A stretch of DNA of 64,000 nt, taken from Ahrensia sp. GTDB lineage: Bacteria; Pseudomonadota; Alphaproteobacteria; Rhizobiales; Rhizobiaceae. This document shows, piece by piece, positions 25,082 through 33,679 of this stretch. The DNA lies in assembly GCA_002698425.1 (NCBI GenBank), contig NZXU01000036.1, forward strand, positions 1 through 64,000, given 5' to 3'. The notes beneath the pieces are model-generated. The model saw only the letters and a list, made by a program, of their open reading frames with translations, ran no database searches and had not been told where the DNA came from. A program made the translations under genes and the position numbers. The first letter of the stretch is position 1. The number at the start of each line of letters is the position of its first letter.

Positions 25082-27220
25082 ATGACCGAAGACCTTGACC
25101 TGCAAGTGATCGACGACGACTTCCCAGGAGGCGTTGCCGACGAGGAGGCGACCGACCAGACGACCGAGCAGAGCGCACTCGACATGAAGATCAACCAGCA
25201 TTTCGCTGGCCTCGTCGTCCGCAAGGACCTGGTCAAGGCCGTCAAGGGCAATGCGATCGTGCCGTCGTATGTTTTGGAGTATCTGCTTGGCCAGTACGCC
25301 GCCTCCGACGACGAATCCACCATCCAGGCCGGCATCGACACGGTCCGGAAAATCCTCGCCGACCACTACGTTCACCGCAACGAGTCCGAGCTGGTCAAGT
25401 CGACGATCCGCGAGCGCGGACGGTACAAGATCATCGACAAAGTCACCGTCACCCTCAACGACAAGGACGACGTCTACGAGGCCACCTTCGCCAACCTCGG
25501 CATCAAGCAGGTTGTCGTCGAACCGGCCACGATCACGGCCCACCCGAAGCTCCTCGTCGGCGGTGTGTGGTGCATCTGCGACATCGAGTACTTCCACACC
25601 GACAACCCGCGCACCGTGCCGTGGATCCTCGGTTCGATCAAACCGATTCAGCTGTCCCACTTCGACTTCGACGGCTATGTCACTGCGCGCCGTGAGTTCA
25701 CTACCGATGAGTGGATCGATCTGTTGATCCAGTCGATCGGCTTCAACCCGGAGCTGTTCGGCCGTCGCGCGAAGCTCATCCAACTCGTTCGCCTCATCCC
25801 GTTCGTCGAGCGCAACTACAACCTCGTCGAACTCGGACCGAAAGGGACCGGCAAGTCGCATATCTTCTCGGAGTTTTCACCTCACGGCATGCTCATCTCC
25901 GGCGGCGAAGTCACTGTCCCCAAACTCTTTGTCAACAACTCCAACGGCCGCATCGGCCTGGTCGGCTACTGGGACGTTGTGGCCTTCGACGAGTTCGCGG
26001 GAAAGAAAAAGCGCACCGACAAGGCGCTCGTGGACATCATGAAGAACTACATGGCGAACAAGTCGTTTTCGCGCGGTGTTGAGACACTTGGCGCAGAGGC
26101 GTCGATGGTGTTCGTCGGCAACACCTCGCACAACGTGCCCTACATGCTCAAACACTCAGACCTCTTCGATGAGCTGCCCGAGAGCTACCACGACTCGGCC
26201 TACCTCGACCGCCTTCACTTCTACATCCCTGGCTGGGAAGTCGACACCATCCGCGGCGAGATGTTCTCCAACGGTTACGGATTCGTCGTCGACTACATTG
26301 CCGAAGTCCTCAAGTCGATGCGCAACACGGACTACTCAGACCGCTACCAGCAGTACTTGACCCTCAGCTCCGACATCTCTACCCGTGACCGCGACGGCAT
26401 CCACAAGACGTTCTCCGGGCTGATGAAGATTCTCTACCCACAAGGGGAAGCGACGAAGGAGGAGATCGAGGAGATCCTCCGATTCGCCATCGAGGGCCGC
26501 AAGCGAGTCAAGGACCAGATCCTCCGCATCGACACCACGATGGCGGACGTGAAGTTCGGCTACCTCGACAAAGCCGGCGAATGGCACGAAGTCACAACAC
26601 TGGAGGAAGACGAGTACCCGTCTTACTACCACCAGCGCCGCGAGGACGGCAAGACCGGAGGACCGGCGGACACCGAGAGCGCGCAGGGTCCCTCTACGCA
26701 GGTCGCGGATACAACCCCGAAGCCTCCGCCGCTATTTGAGGGCCACCGTGAGTTCCAGGAGAACCAGCGCGGCGTCTCCTACGAAACGCTGTTGCTTCCG
26801 TACCTGCGCGGCGCCAGCGAGATCACCGTCGTCGACCCGTACATTCGCGCACCGCACCAGGGCCGCAACCTCGTTGACCTTCTCGGCTTACTGGCTTCGG
26901 CGAAGGATCCCGCCGATGAGATCTCCGTGATGCTGGTGACCAAGGAAGACAAACCCGAGTATCAACAGCAGCAGTTGTTGATGCTCAAAGCCATTCAGGA
27001 CGGGGCGGAATCGGTCGGGATCAAATTCAACGTCCAGTGGGACGAGACCATCCATGACCGTTCGATCCGGGCAGACAACGGCTGGAAAATTCTCCTCGGC
27101 CGGGGGCTCGACATCTTCCAGAAGGGGTCCGGCAGCCAGTTCGACATCGGCTCCCGACGCCAGGAGTTCCGGCAAGTCGTCGCGTTCGGAGTGACCTACA
27201 TCCGGGAGCCCGGCTCATGA
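25082..27220 (+). CDS. brxL: BrxL-like AAA+ protein with MIT_C/PLD-like C terminus
   Basis: 712 residues from an ATG at 25082. Residues 1-540 match BrxL: Walker A GPKGTGKSH near 252, a DEFAGKKKRTDKA box near 302, and a GRKRVKDQI segment after the AAA+ core. Canonical BrxL then carries a Lon-type peptidase. Here a Pro-rich linker leads at about residue 552 into FEGHREFQENQRGVSYETLL and VDPYIRAPHQGRNL, which resemble the phospholipase-D-like MIT_C domain. No Lon Ser/Lys dyad region was recognised. BrxL is the DNA-binding AAA+ motor of type 1 BREX. This is the last gene of the operon. Confidence 0.85.
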   Translation: MTEDLDLQVIDDDFPGGVADEEATDQTTEQSALDMKINQHFAGLVVRKDLVKAVKGNAIVPSYVLEYLLGQYAASDDESTIQAGIDTVRKILADHYVHRNESELVKSTIRERGRYKIIDKVTVTLNDKDDVYEATFANLGIKQVVVEPATITAHPKLLVGGVWCICDIEYFHTDNPRTVPWILGSIKPIQLSHFDFDGYVTARREFTTDEWIDLLIQSIGFNPELFGRRAKLIQLVRLIPFVERNYNLVELGPKGTGKSHIFSEFSPHGMLISGGEVTVPKLFVNNSNGRIGLVGYWDVVAFDEFAGKKKRTDKALVDIMKNYMANKSFSRGVETLGAEASMVFVGNTSHNVPYMLKHSDLFDELPESYHDSAYLDRLHFYIPGWEVDTIRGEMFSNGYGFVVDYIAEVLKSMRNTDYSDRYQQYLTLSSDISTRDRDGIHKTFSGLMKILYPQGEATKEEIEEILRFAIEGRKRVKDQILRIDTTMADVKFGYLDKAGEWHEVTTLEEDEYPSYYHQRREDGKTGGPADTESAQGPSTQVADTTPKPPPLFEGHREFQENQRGVSYETLLLPYLRGASEITVVDPYIRAPHQGRNLVDLLGLLASAKDPADEISVMLVTKEDKPEYQQQQLLMLKAIQDGAESVGIKFNVQWDETIHDRSIRADNGWKILLGRGLDIFQKGSGSQFDIGSRRQEFRQVVAFGVTYIREPGS

Positions 27221-27273
27221 CTTGAACCGCTCCGTATCCGTGCTCGTAATCGCAACCCAGTGAAGGACGCCAA

Positions 27274-27630
27274 ATGCCGCTGCCCACGATTGAATTCAGA
27301 TACCTTGACCAGATCCATTCCCCCTTCAGCGGCATCCCTGCCGGGTTGGATGATGAAGGCGTAAACCACGCAGACCCCACACTATTGTTCGTCTACTGCG
27401 GAGGGGTCTCCGAATGGGCCTACGTCAGCCCACGTCTTCCAAGCGAGCTCACAAGGTTTATTGACAACCTGGAGCCCGATGAAGTCGCCGAGAGCCTCGA
27501 CATCGACGGAGCAATCCTGCTGGTCGTAGATACTGACTGGAACGGCATCGATTACTACGCATTCGCTCCTGCAGATAGCGAGATCGGCCTCACCGAGGGC
27601 GTTGAATTCGCAGAGAGTGCAGCCGAGTAA
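27274..27630 (+). CDS. Hypothetical protein, 118 aa
   Basis: Acidic, no membrane segments, no recognised motif. It lies 53 nt after brxL and 27 nt before the OLD-family gene, on the same strand. It could be a partner of the OLD protein, taking the place that GajB or another second component has elsewhere, but it shows no helicase motifs and is far too short for GajB. Function unknown. Confidence 0.6.
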   Translation: MPLPTIEFRYLDQIHSPFSGIPAGLDDEGVNHADPTLLFVYCGGVSEWAYVSPRLPSELTRFIDNLEPDEVAESLDIDGAILLVVDTDWNGIDYYAFAPADSEIGLTEGVEFAESAAE

Positions 27631-27657
27631 CTACATGCACGCGGAGGGTCCGGAGCT

Positions 27658-29508
27658 ATGCGGCTGAGCAAAGTCGTCCTGCTCGACTACAAGACGATAG
27701 ACGCCCTTGCATTCGAAGCAGGGCCGCTGACGGTGCTGTTCGGCAAGAACAACGTGGGTAAATCCAACATTATGAGCGCCATCTACGAGGTGCTGGAGCC
27801 AGAATCCGCGCGCGACAATGCTAGCGAGCACCAATTGCTGGCCGACAAAGGGTCCCTCTTCTGCCAATTGGATGAAGACGTGCGCTTCGATGATGAAGTG
27901 CGGTCTGCCGTAAGTGAAGTCGTACAGCTCTCTAGTAATAAGCCATCGGTTGCCTTCCTCGACTCGTCACAAAGCCACCGGCTCCTCGCCACTGACCCGA
28001 CAGATTTGTACCTCGGATGCCACGCGTTGGTGACAGAGCACGCAGCAGAGGACAGGGCGAACGAAATCTGGAACCAGATCTCCGCCGTGACCGCTGAGGG
28101 ACCGAGGCTGTCAGCTATTGCCGTCGACTGGGCGTCGACCGAGTTGTACGAGACAGTCAATAAGGCGATTTCAGAACTGGCCGATGACTACCTCTTTGAA
28201 ACGCCGGAAGGACAGAAGGCTTCTGGAAAGCACCTATGGGGAGCGATCTGGTTGGAGTCCGCCGGCGACGGCACGTGGCGAGTGCGGCCAGAGATGGTCG
28301 AGTGCGCAGAACGGTTGACCTCCCTGGCGAGCGACTTGCTTCCGGACTTCCTGGACGGCGCAATCGACGTCGATATCCAGCCGCCTTTCATCTGGCACAT
28401 CAGCGGGCAGACTGTCATCACCTACCGTGAGCGCGGTGAAGCCAGGAGAAACGATCTAGTCGATGTGCATGGCCAAGGGACCGCGAGATGGCTCGCGGCC
28501 GCCATACAGATCGCCCTAAAGCTGATGGCCCGTTATCCGGACCTGAAGAACCTGCGAGATCTCACACCCAATCACTTCTCCGGAACGGTTCTACTGATCG
28601 ACGAACCCGAAGCTCACCTACACTCGGCCGCGGTGGCGAGCACCGTGCGTTGGTGCCGCCGCATGGTTGACCTGGGCTTCACCGTTATCGTCGCCTCCCA
28701 TCACGATGAGTTCCTCAGGGCAAATGGCGATGACGTCACCCTGGTACACATAATGCGCGACGACGGGAAAGGCCACACCGAAGCGCGTTCATTGCCAACG
28801 CATCGGACAACCAGGTTGTTAGAGCTTGCAACAGACGTCGGCATCAACCCAGCCGCAGCCTTGTCGTTTCACCGTGGGGTGCTGTTCGTCGAAGGGCCCC
28901 TCGATGAAGCGGTACTACTCGAGTACGCCGAGCTAGAACTCGATGCCGCGGGCGTCAAGGTGGTACCAATTCATGGCACAAAGAACCTCGAAGGTTTGGT
29001 CGCTGTCGAACTTGTGACCGAACTCGGCATCAAAATGGGAGTGATGACCGATGCGACGGATCCCTCAACAATGGCGGAGCGGTCGGGTAGAAAGCGATCG
29101 TCAGAAGAACGAAAAGTCCTGAGGGTCTTGCAGATCGCCCGCGAGAAGGGTCTGCCGGAACCGGCGGTGTTCGGCGTGTCTGAGGCGGATCTTTTGTTCG
29201 CGCTTCCGACAGAAGGTATCCGTGATTACCTTCAGGGCCCATTCCCCGAATGGGCGGAACTTGTAGCCGAATGCCGTAAGGCCCTCGGTAAAGGCCCGTC
29301 TGACTCCGTGAACTGGAAGGCCTACGCCCAAGAACGCTACGGCCTGCCAATCGCGACAGCGGCAGGGGTACGCCACGTCGTCCGAGCACTGGATCTTGCG
29401 AACGTGCCGTTGCCGTCGGTCCGCCAGGTCGTAGATGAGGTCATCGTTTGGGCAACGCAAGGTGCTAGTCCATCAGACTCCAGGGGAGGCGAAGGCTCAC
29501 CGGCTTGA
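27658..29508 (+). CDS. OLD-family ATPase with TOPRIM nuclease domain
   Basis: 616 residues. An N-terminal ABC-type ATPase has Walker A FGKNNVGKSNIM near residue 27 and signature/Walker B LLIDEPEAHLHS near residue 311. A C-terminal TOPRIM follows, with the Glu in LFVEGPLDEAVLLEY near residue 410 and VVPIHGTKNL after it. Overcoming-lysogeny-defect nucleases of this type act in phage defence alone (OLD), with a helicase (Gabija) or with a reverse transcriptase (retrons). None of those partners is present, so it is either a stand-alone OLD or pairs with the 118-aa protein upstream. It is convergent with the TIR operon. Confidence 0.8.
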   Translation: MRLSKVVLLDYKTIDALAFEAGPLTVLFGKNNVGKSNIMSAIYEVLEPESARDNASEHQLLADKGSLFCQLDEDVRFDDEVRSAVSEVVQLSSNKPSVAFLDSSQSHRLLATDPTDLYLGCHALVTEHAAEDRANEIWNQISAVTAEGPRLSAIAVDWASTELYETVNKAISELADDYLFETPEGQKASGKHLWGAIWLESAGDGTWRVRPEMVECAERLTSLASDLLPDFLDGAIDVDIQPPFIWHISGQTVITYRERGEARRNDLVDVHGQGTARWLAAAIQIALKLMARYPDLKNLRDLTPNHFSGTVLLIDEPEAHLHSAAVASTVRWCRRMVDLGFTVIVASHHDEFLRANGDDVTLVHIMRDDGKGHTEARSLPTHRTTRLLELATDVGINPAAALSFHRGVLFVEGPLDEAVLLEYAELELDAAGVKVVPIHGTKNLEGLVAVELVTELGIKMGVMTDATDPSTMAERSGRKRSSEERKVLRVLQIAREKGLPEPAVFGVSEADLLFALPTEGIRDYLQGPFPEWAELVAECRKALGKGPSDSVNWKAYAQERYGLPIATAAGVRHVVRALDLANVPLPSVRQVVDEVIVWATQGASPSDSRGGEGSPA

Positions 29509-29625
29509 GCGAAAACTGCCTTCACTTCGTCATACCGACCCAAGTCGTTGTGTTCGGGGTTACCAACATCCATGAAGAGCCGCGACAGAGCCCGTGAGGC
29601 TGGCTGGCATGATGAGCGTCGTGGT

Positions 29626-30213
29626 TCAGGCGAAGGCGATGTACCGATTCGATCCCTGCGCAAAGTCACGCAAACCCATATATGCCCTGCCGTCCGTTCT
29701 GACTGCAGCTGCGATCGATCCTGCACCTTTGACAGGGAGCTTCTCGATCGCAGGATAGAGTTCGAGATACTCCTGACCGTACTTACCGGGAGTGTCGTGC
29801 TCTTCGATGGGCATGATCGAGATGTTCGAACCGTTCAGACCGTCGAAATAGCCTAGTTCCCAAGGCATCCACTTGGATGATGGAGAGGATGTGGATGTTG
29901 CGAAGATGAGAGACTTGCATTGCCCCATACGCTTACGCAGCAGCCGAGCCGTTGCCGCGTTCACTTCGGAGCGATTGAGTTGGCTGTCGACCAACCAGTC
30001 AACATAGACCCTGACCCCTTGAGATTCTAGGACTTCGGCGATTCCCAGGATGATCCGCGCGTCTCGAAAGCTATGGCTTAGAAAGATATCGAAGACTTCT
30101 CGCTCCGAGATGCTGGCAGTTCGGCGATCCAATCCCGCCTCTGCTGTGGTGAGATTCCTTGCCGCGACTCTCAAGCCGTCATTGCGCAGGTCTGAAGCCC
30201 TATAAAAGGCCAT
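29626..30213 (-). CDS. TIR-domain protein
   Basis: 195 residues. The TIR fold starts at FDIFLSHSFRDA (residues 41-52) and includes VYVDWL and SKWMPWELGYFDG, where Glu119 aligns with the catalytic Glu of TIR NAD-cleaving enzymes. The C-terminal 60 residues have no recognised domain. It is the last gene of a leftward four-gene operon, 29 nt after a DUF1863-type TIR-like gene. TIR domains in bacterial defence either destroy NAD or make a signal nucleotide; which applies here cannot be read from sequence. Confidence 0.7.
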   Translation of the reverse strand: MAFYRASDLRNDGLRVAARNLTTAEAGLDRRTASISEREVFDIFLSHSFRDARIILGIAEVLESQGVRVYVDWLVDSQLNRSEVNAATARLLRKRMGQCKSLIFATSTSSPSSKWMPWELGYFDGLNGSNISIMPIEEHDTPGKYGQEYLELYPAIEKLPVKGAGSIAAAVRTDGRAYMGLRDFAQGSNRYIAFA

Positions 30214-30242
30214 CCAGAATAGCCCCTTCCATACTCGGCCGA

Positions 30243-30686
30243 TTACGCAGAACGCCGGGCGTAAGCAAGATCTACCCAGCGGCCCAGGTTGTCGTGGCCG
30301 TTGTCATACACCCAGTCGTAGGTCGCGGCCCATGTCGGGAGAGGGTTTGCGCCCCTCGCGTCGGTCATCCCGTTGAACCCACGAATGTTGTGAATATATA
30401 TGCCGAAAAGTCCGTTTCCTCTGCTGATGCTCTGTTCGATTTCGTACTGGACCCATCGCCTGTTGGCTGTGCTGCTCCCGATCAGAACAGCAGTAACAGT
30501 GGTTCTGTCCAACGCGTTCCCGATCAGGGTTCTGATGGCGGAGTCGCTCGGCTTCGTCGCTTCCCAAAGTGAGGCGTCAATCCACTCGGGCGTGATGTTG
30601 TCCTTGAACTGCGAACTCTTGCGCACCACGCTAGCCCGCTGGACATCGCGTTCGTAGTGGAAGCTGAAAAAAGTTCTATGCGCCAA
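30243..30686 (-). CDS. TIR-like (DUF1863, ThsB-type) protein
   Basis: 147 residues from a TTG at 30686 preceded by a GAAGGGAA site. The resulting start, MAHRTFFSFHYERDV, matches the usual N terminus of the DUF1863/ThsB family. A TTG at 30725 overlapping the preceding stop would add 13 residues without homology. The RRWVQYEIEQS segment with Glu82/Glu84 is the likely active-site region. ThsB proteins are the phage sensors of Thoeris and make ADP-ribose-type signals. No ThsA (SIR2 or Macro effector) is present; a membrane protein lies directly upstream instead. Confidence 0.7.
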   Translation of the reverse strand: MAHRTFFSFHYERDVQRASVVRKSSQFKDNITPEWIDASLWEATKPSDSAIRTLIGNALDRTTVTAVLIGSSTANRRWVQYEIEQSISRGNGLFGIYIHNIRGFNGMTDARGANPLPTWAATYDWVYDNGHDNLGRWVDLAYARRSA

Positions 30687-30721
30687 CGGATTTCCCTTCA
30701 GTGATGGTGATGCGTCCGAAG

Positions 30722-31327
30722 TCAACCTTGCGCGTCCGGAACAGGCGGAGAGGCAGTCGTGTTCGGCGAGTGTGTTGGTGGGGTGACGGCTCGCGGGCTG
30801 GGAGGCGGAGGTGGAGGCAATGGAGAAATCGACGGAGTGCTAGGCGACTGGCTCGGGACGTTCACGGTGATGTTGGCCTGCGGTTCCGGACTACGTGAGT
30901 GAACGAACGAATAGATGAGCAGTAGGACACCGGCGAAGATCAGCGGGGCATAGAACCACTTGATCGACCACGAGGCGTACGACTCGTTCCTCGATCGTGC
31001 AGGCAGATTTGCGGTATCCATCGATAACGGAACAACATTGTTCTCAACAACGACCGCATCGTGCAGGTCTCGGTAAGTCTTCTCAACATGGAGATAGTGG
31101 GCGTCGATCTTGGCGAAGGCCACGAGGCCGACGATGCCGAGCACGATCAGAGGCCAGTTGTTGTCGCGGAGCACAGCAACTCCAAATGCCGCGCCTGCAA
31201 GGGTTATTGACCAGCCCTTCGCTTGCGCCGACGAGGTTCCCATGCGCCCAACGACTGCTGCGATGAGATCGAGGTGCTTGCGGCGGTCGTCTCGATCTAG
31301 CGCATTGGTCAAGTCGTAGCCGCTCAC
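30722..31327 (-). CDS. Membrane protein with Pro-rich tail, candidate effector
   Basis: 201 residues. A charged cytoplasmic N terminus is followed by hydrophobic segments at about 40-54 and 58-72, a linker, and a third at about 125-142. The tail from 160 to 200 is Pro/Ser-rich. The two-helix hairpin with a helical N terminus is reminiscent of SLATT-type membrane effectors, but I cannot confirm the family. It overlaps the HIT gene by 4 nt (ATGA) and is followed by the TIR-like gene. By analogy with other signalling defence systems it could be the membrane-disrupting effector. Confidence 0.65.
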   Translation of the reverse strand: MSGYDLTNALDRDDRRKHLDLIAAVVGRMGTSSAQAKGWSITLAGAAFGVAVLRDNNWPLIVLGIVGLVAFAKIDAHYLHVEKTYRDLHDAVVVENNVVPLSMDTANLPARSRNESYASWSIKWFYAPLIFAGVLLLIYSFVHSRSPEPQANITVNVPSQSPSTPSISPLPPPPPPSPRAVTPPTHSPNTTASPPVPDAQG

Positions 31328-31755
31328 CCGCGTCCACCAAGTGTCGATCGGAGCCTTGCCAAGATGTGCGCCAGCAATCCCGGGTCTTCGGCGGAATCTT
31401 CCGGCCAGATTGGGCCGATACCATCGCCGTTCCAGCGCGGCAGGACGTGTATGTGCAGATGCGGAATCGTCTGCGTCGCCGCTTCCCCATTGGACTGGAT
31501 GATGTTCAGCCCCTCAGGGGCCACCGCGTCCTTTACGGCGCGGGCGAGCTTCAACGTCGCCTCGCTCAGTTTCGAAGCGGTTGCCACGTCCAACGACCAG
31601 ATGTCCTCGAAGTGATCAGTCGGAACAACCAGGGTGTGACCAAGAGAAGCGGGACTCTTCGGAAAAAAGGCGATCGCGGAGTCGAACCTCGCCACGATAT
31701 TCGCCTCGGCCACTCCGCTGACGATGGCGCAGAACGGGCAGGTCGACGAATCCAT
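31324..31755 (-). CDS. HIT-family nucleotide hydrolase/transferase
   Basis: 143 residues. The histidine triad HLHIHVLP gives His99, His101 and His103. An N-terminal CPFC pair (Cys6, Cys9) and LVVPTDHFEDIWSL are typical of HIT proteins such as Hint and Ap4A-type hydrolases, which act on nucleoside 5-prime phosphoramidates or dinucleotides. It is the first gene of an operon with the membrane protein and both TIR genes. Placement suggests it processes the nucleotide made by the TIR proteins, either limiting or maturing the signal; this is inference. Confidence 0.8.
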   Translation of the reverse strand: MDSSTCPFCAIVSGVAEANIVARFDSAIAFFPKSPASLGHTLVVPTDHFEDIWSLDVATASKLSEATLKLARAVKDAVAPEGLNIIQSNGEAATQTIPHLHIHVLPRWNGDGIGPIWPEDSAEDPGLLAHILARLRSTLGGRG

Positions 31756-31860
31756 GCGACCCTCCTACGCGCAACCGCGCCCCGGCGCATGGCCGCGCCG
31801 TTGCTCACCCGTCACTACTATGCCGCCCGCCACCGACAAGTCTGGGAATTCAGCCCGGCG

Positions 31861-31934
31861 TGTCGCGAACGCGTTCGTGACAGATCTTGGTGCAGGAACG
31901 GTGTCGTCATGCGTTCGACAGTCGCTAATAACCG
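31861..31934. repeat. Right-end repeat cluster of the element
   Basis: TGTCGCGAACGC (31861-31872) is the inverted partner of 6080-6091. CGTTCGTGAC (31872-31881) repeats 6023-6032, and together they form a near-palindrome centred on GAACGCGTTC. GTCGCTAA (31921-31928) is inverted relative to 6003-6010, followed by AACCG (31930-31934), the shared core. The stretch 31756-31860 between the HIT start and these repeats has no gene. Confidence 0.5.
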
Positions 31935-33636
31935 GATCGAGCAGCGGTTCGGGCGCATCCACCGCATCGGCCAGAAACAGGTCTGTCGGTTGTGGAATCT
32001 GGTGGCGGACGAAACCCGCGAGGGCCAGGTGTTCGCACGGCTGCTGGAGAAGATGGAAGCCCAACGCGCCGCCTACGGCGGCCGGCTGTTCGACGTCCTC
32101 GGCGAAGCGTTCAAAGACCAGCCGCTGAGCAAGCTTCTGATGGAGGCGGTCCGCTACGGGGATGATCCGGCACGCCAAGCCGAACTAGAACGCGTCCTGG
32201 ACGCCGAGGTGTCCAAGGGCACCGAAGACCTCTTGCGGGAACGCGCACTGGCCCGCGAGTCGCTGACCCCACACCAACTCAGCATGCTGCGCCGTCAGAT
32301 GGACGAAGCCCGCGCCCGGCGCCTGCAGCCCTACTACATCGAGCTGTTCTTCCGCGACGCCTTCAAACGACTCGGCGGACGGATCAGCCGACGCGAGCAG
32401 GGCCGCTACGAGATCGCCAACGTGCCGGCCACCATCCGCTCCCGGCAACGCCCCGGTGCGGCTCTGCCGATCGCCACTCGCTACGAACGCGCCACCTTCG
32501 AACCCGGCTGCGTCGACGCCGATGATGCCCGCCGCGCCGAACTCCTCGCCCCCGGGCACCCGCTGATGGACACCGTTCTGGACGCCACCATCGAATCCCA
32601 CCGCGGCGTCCTGGAAGCCGGGACACTGCTGTTCGATCCCACCGACCCTGGCACCGAACCGCGGCTCATCGTGGCGCTGAACGCCGAGATCGTCGACGGC
32701 ACAGGCACAGTGGTGTCCAAACACTTCGAGTTCGTCACCCTCACCTCCACGGGCGAGGCTATGACGACCGGTCCGGCCCCCTACCTCGACCTACACCCAC
32801 TGCCCGAACAGGCCCGCCCCGCAGCCCAATCAGCGCTCACCAGCGCCTGGCTGACCACCGGTGTGGAACAGCTGGCCACCTCATGGGCGGTGACCCACGC
32901 CCAACCACAACACCTCCAACAGGTTCGCGATCAACTCCTGCCGTTGATCGCGAAGACGAAATCCGCTGTGCGCCAGAGACTGGTGCAGCAGATCAACTAC
33001 CTCGACGCTGAAGCCGCCCGGATCCGAGACGCCCAGAGCGCCGGCAAGGCCGGGCGGTCCCGCAAGAACCGGCAAAGCCCCGACCGACTGGAAGTCCGCG
33101 CCCGCGAACTCGAAGCCCGCCTCGAACGGCGCACCTCCCAACTCGATGCCGAAGCGCAACTCGCAGCACGGCCACCAAACGTGGTCGGTGCCGCACTCGT
33201 CATCCCCGCCGGCCTCATCCCCGGCCCGATCGCGATGTACGCCAAGGAGACGGCTGGAGTCGAGCGCCGTGCGGTCGACGCCGCACTGGCCGCCGAACGC
33301 GCACTGGGCCGAGAGCCAATCGAGATGCCGCACAACAACACCGGCTACGACATCCACTCCACCACCCCCGAAGGCGATTCGGTGTTCATCGAAGTCAAGG
33401 GGCGTATCGCCGGAGCCGAGGACTTCACCATCACCCTCAACGAAGTCCTGCTCGGCAAGAATGTTCCCGCTGCGCATCGTCTCGTGATGGTGGAAGTCAG
33501 CCCCGACGGACCTGAACACGACCAGCTCCGCTACGTCGCCGAGCACTTCCGAAGCATCAACCTCGGTGACCTCGCCGCTACCGACGTCCGACTCAACTGG
33601 GCCAAGACCTGGGACCGAGGAACACCACCATGCTGA
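31909..33636 (+). pseudogene. SNF2/DrmD-like helicase, C-terminal fragment
   Basis: From base 31935 the protein continues exactly where the 4214-6031 fragment broke off: IEQRFGRIHRIGQ is helicase motif VI. The rest is the helicase C-terminal extension and, over the last 110 residues, a DUF3883/NOV-type domain (NNTGYDIHS, FIEVKGR), a fold related to restriction endonucleases. An ATG at 31909 inside the element is in frame, with AGGA 12 nt upstream, so a 575-residue C-terminal protein could be translated. DUF1156 starts 44 nt downstream. Confidence 0.85.
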
Positions 33637-33679
33637 CCTTCGCCGCCCAGCCCGATCGACCAGCCAGAGGACAACACCG

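Larger units (their letters stand above)
6001..31934 (+). mobile_element. 25.9-kb recombinase-borne defence element inserted in helicase gene
   Basis: Bounds are set by the coding continuity of the interrupted helicase: AACCG occurs at 5996-6000 and again at 31930-31934, and one copy suffices to restore the frame. An 8-bp inverted repeat lies just inside the ends: TTAGCGAC at 6003-6010 and GTCGCTAA at 31921-31928. Three overlapping recombinase genes sit at the left end, as in Tn554-like elements. Cargo: a decayed stretch with IS remnants, an EVE-domain gene, BREX, an OLD-family nuclease and a HIT/TIR operon. Exact cut points within the 5-bp core cannot be decided from sequence alone. The strand follows the recombinase genes. 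Confidence 0.8.

Noticed and set aside
27658..29508. Gabija assignment for the OLD-family protein
   Set aside because: No UvrD/GajB-type helicase adjoins it; the neighbour is a 118-aa protein without helicase motifs.
29626..31327. Calling the TIR operon canonical Thoeris
   Set aside because: There is a ThsB-like protein but no SIR2-SLOG or Macro-type ThsA effector; the membrane and HIT proteins do not fit the described types I know.
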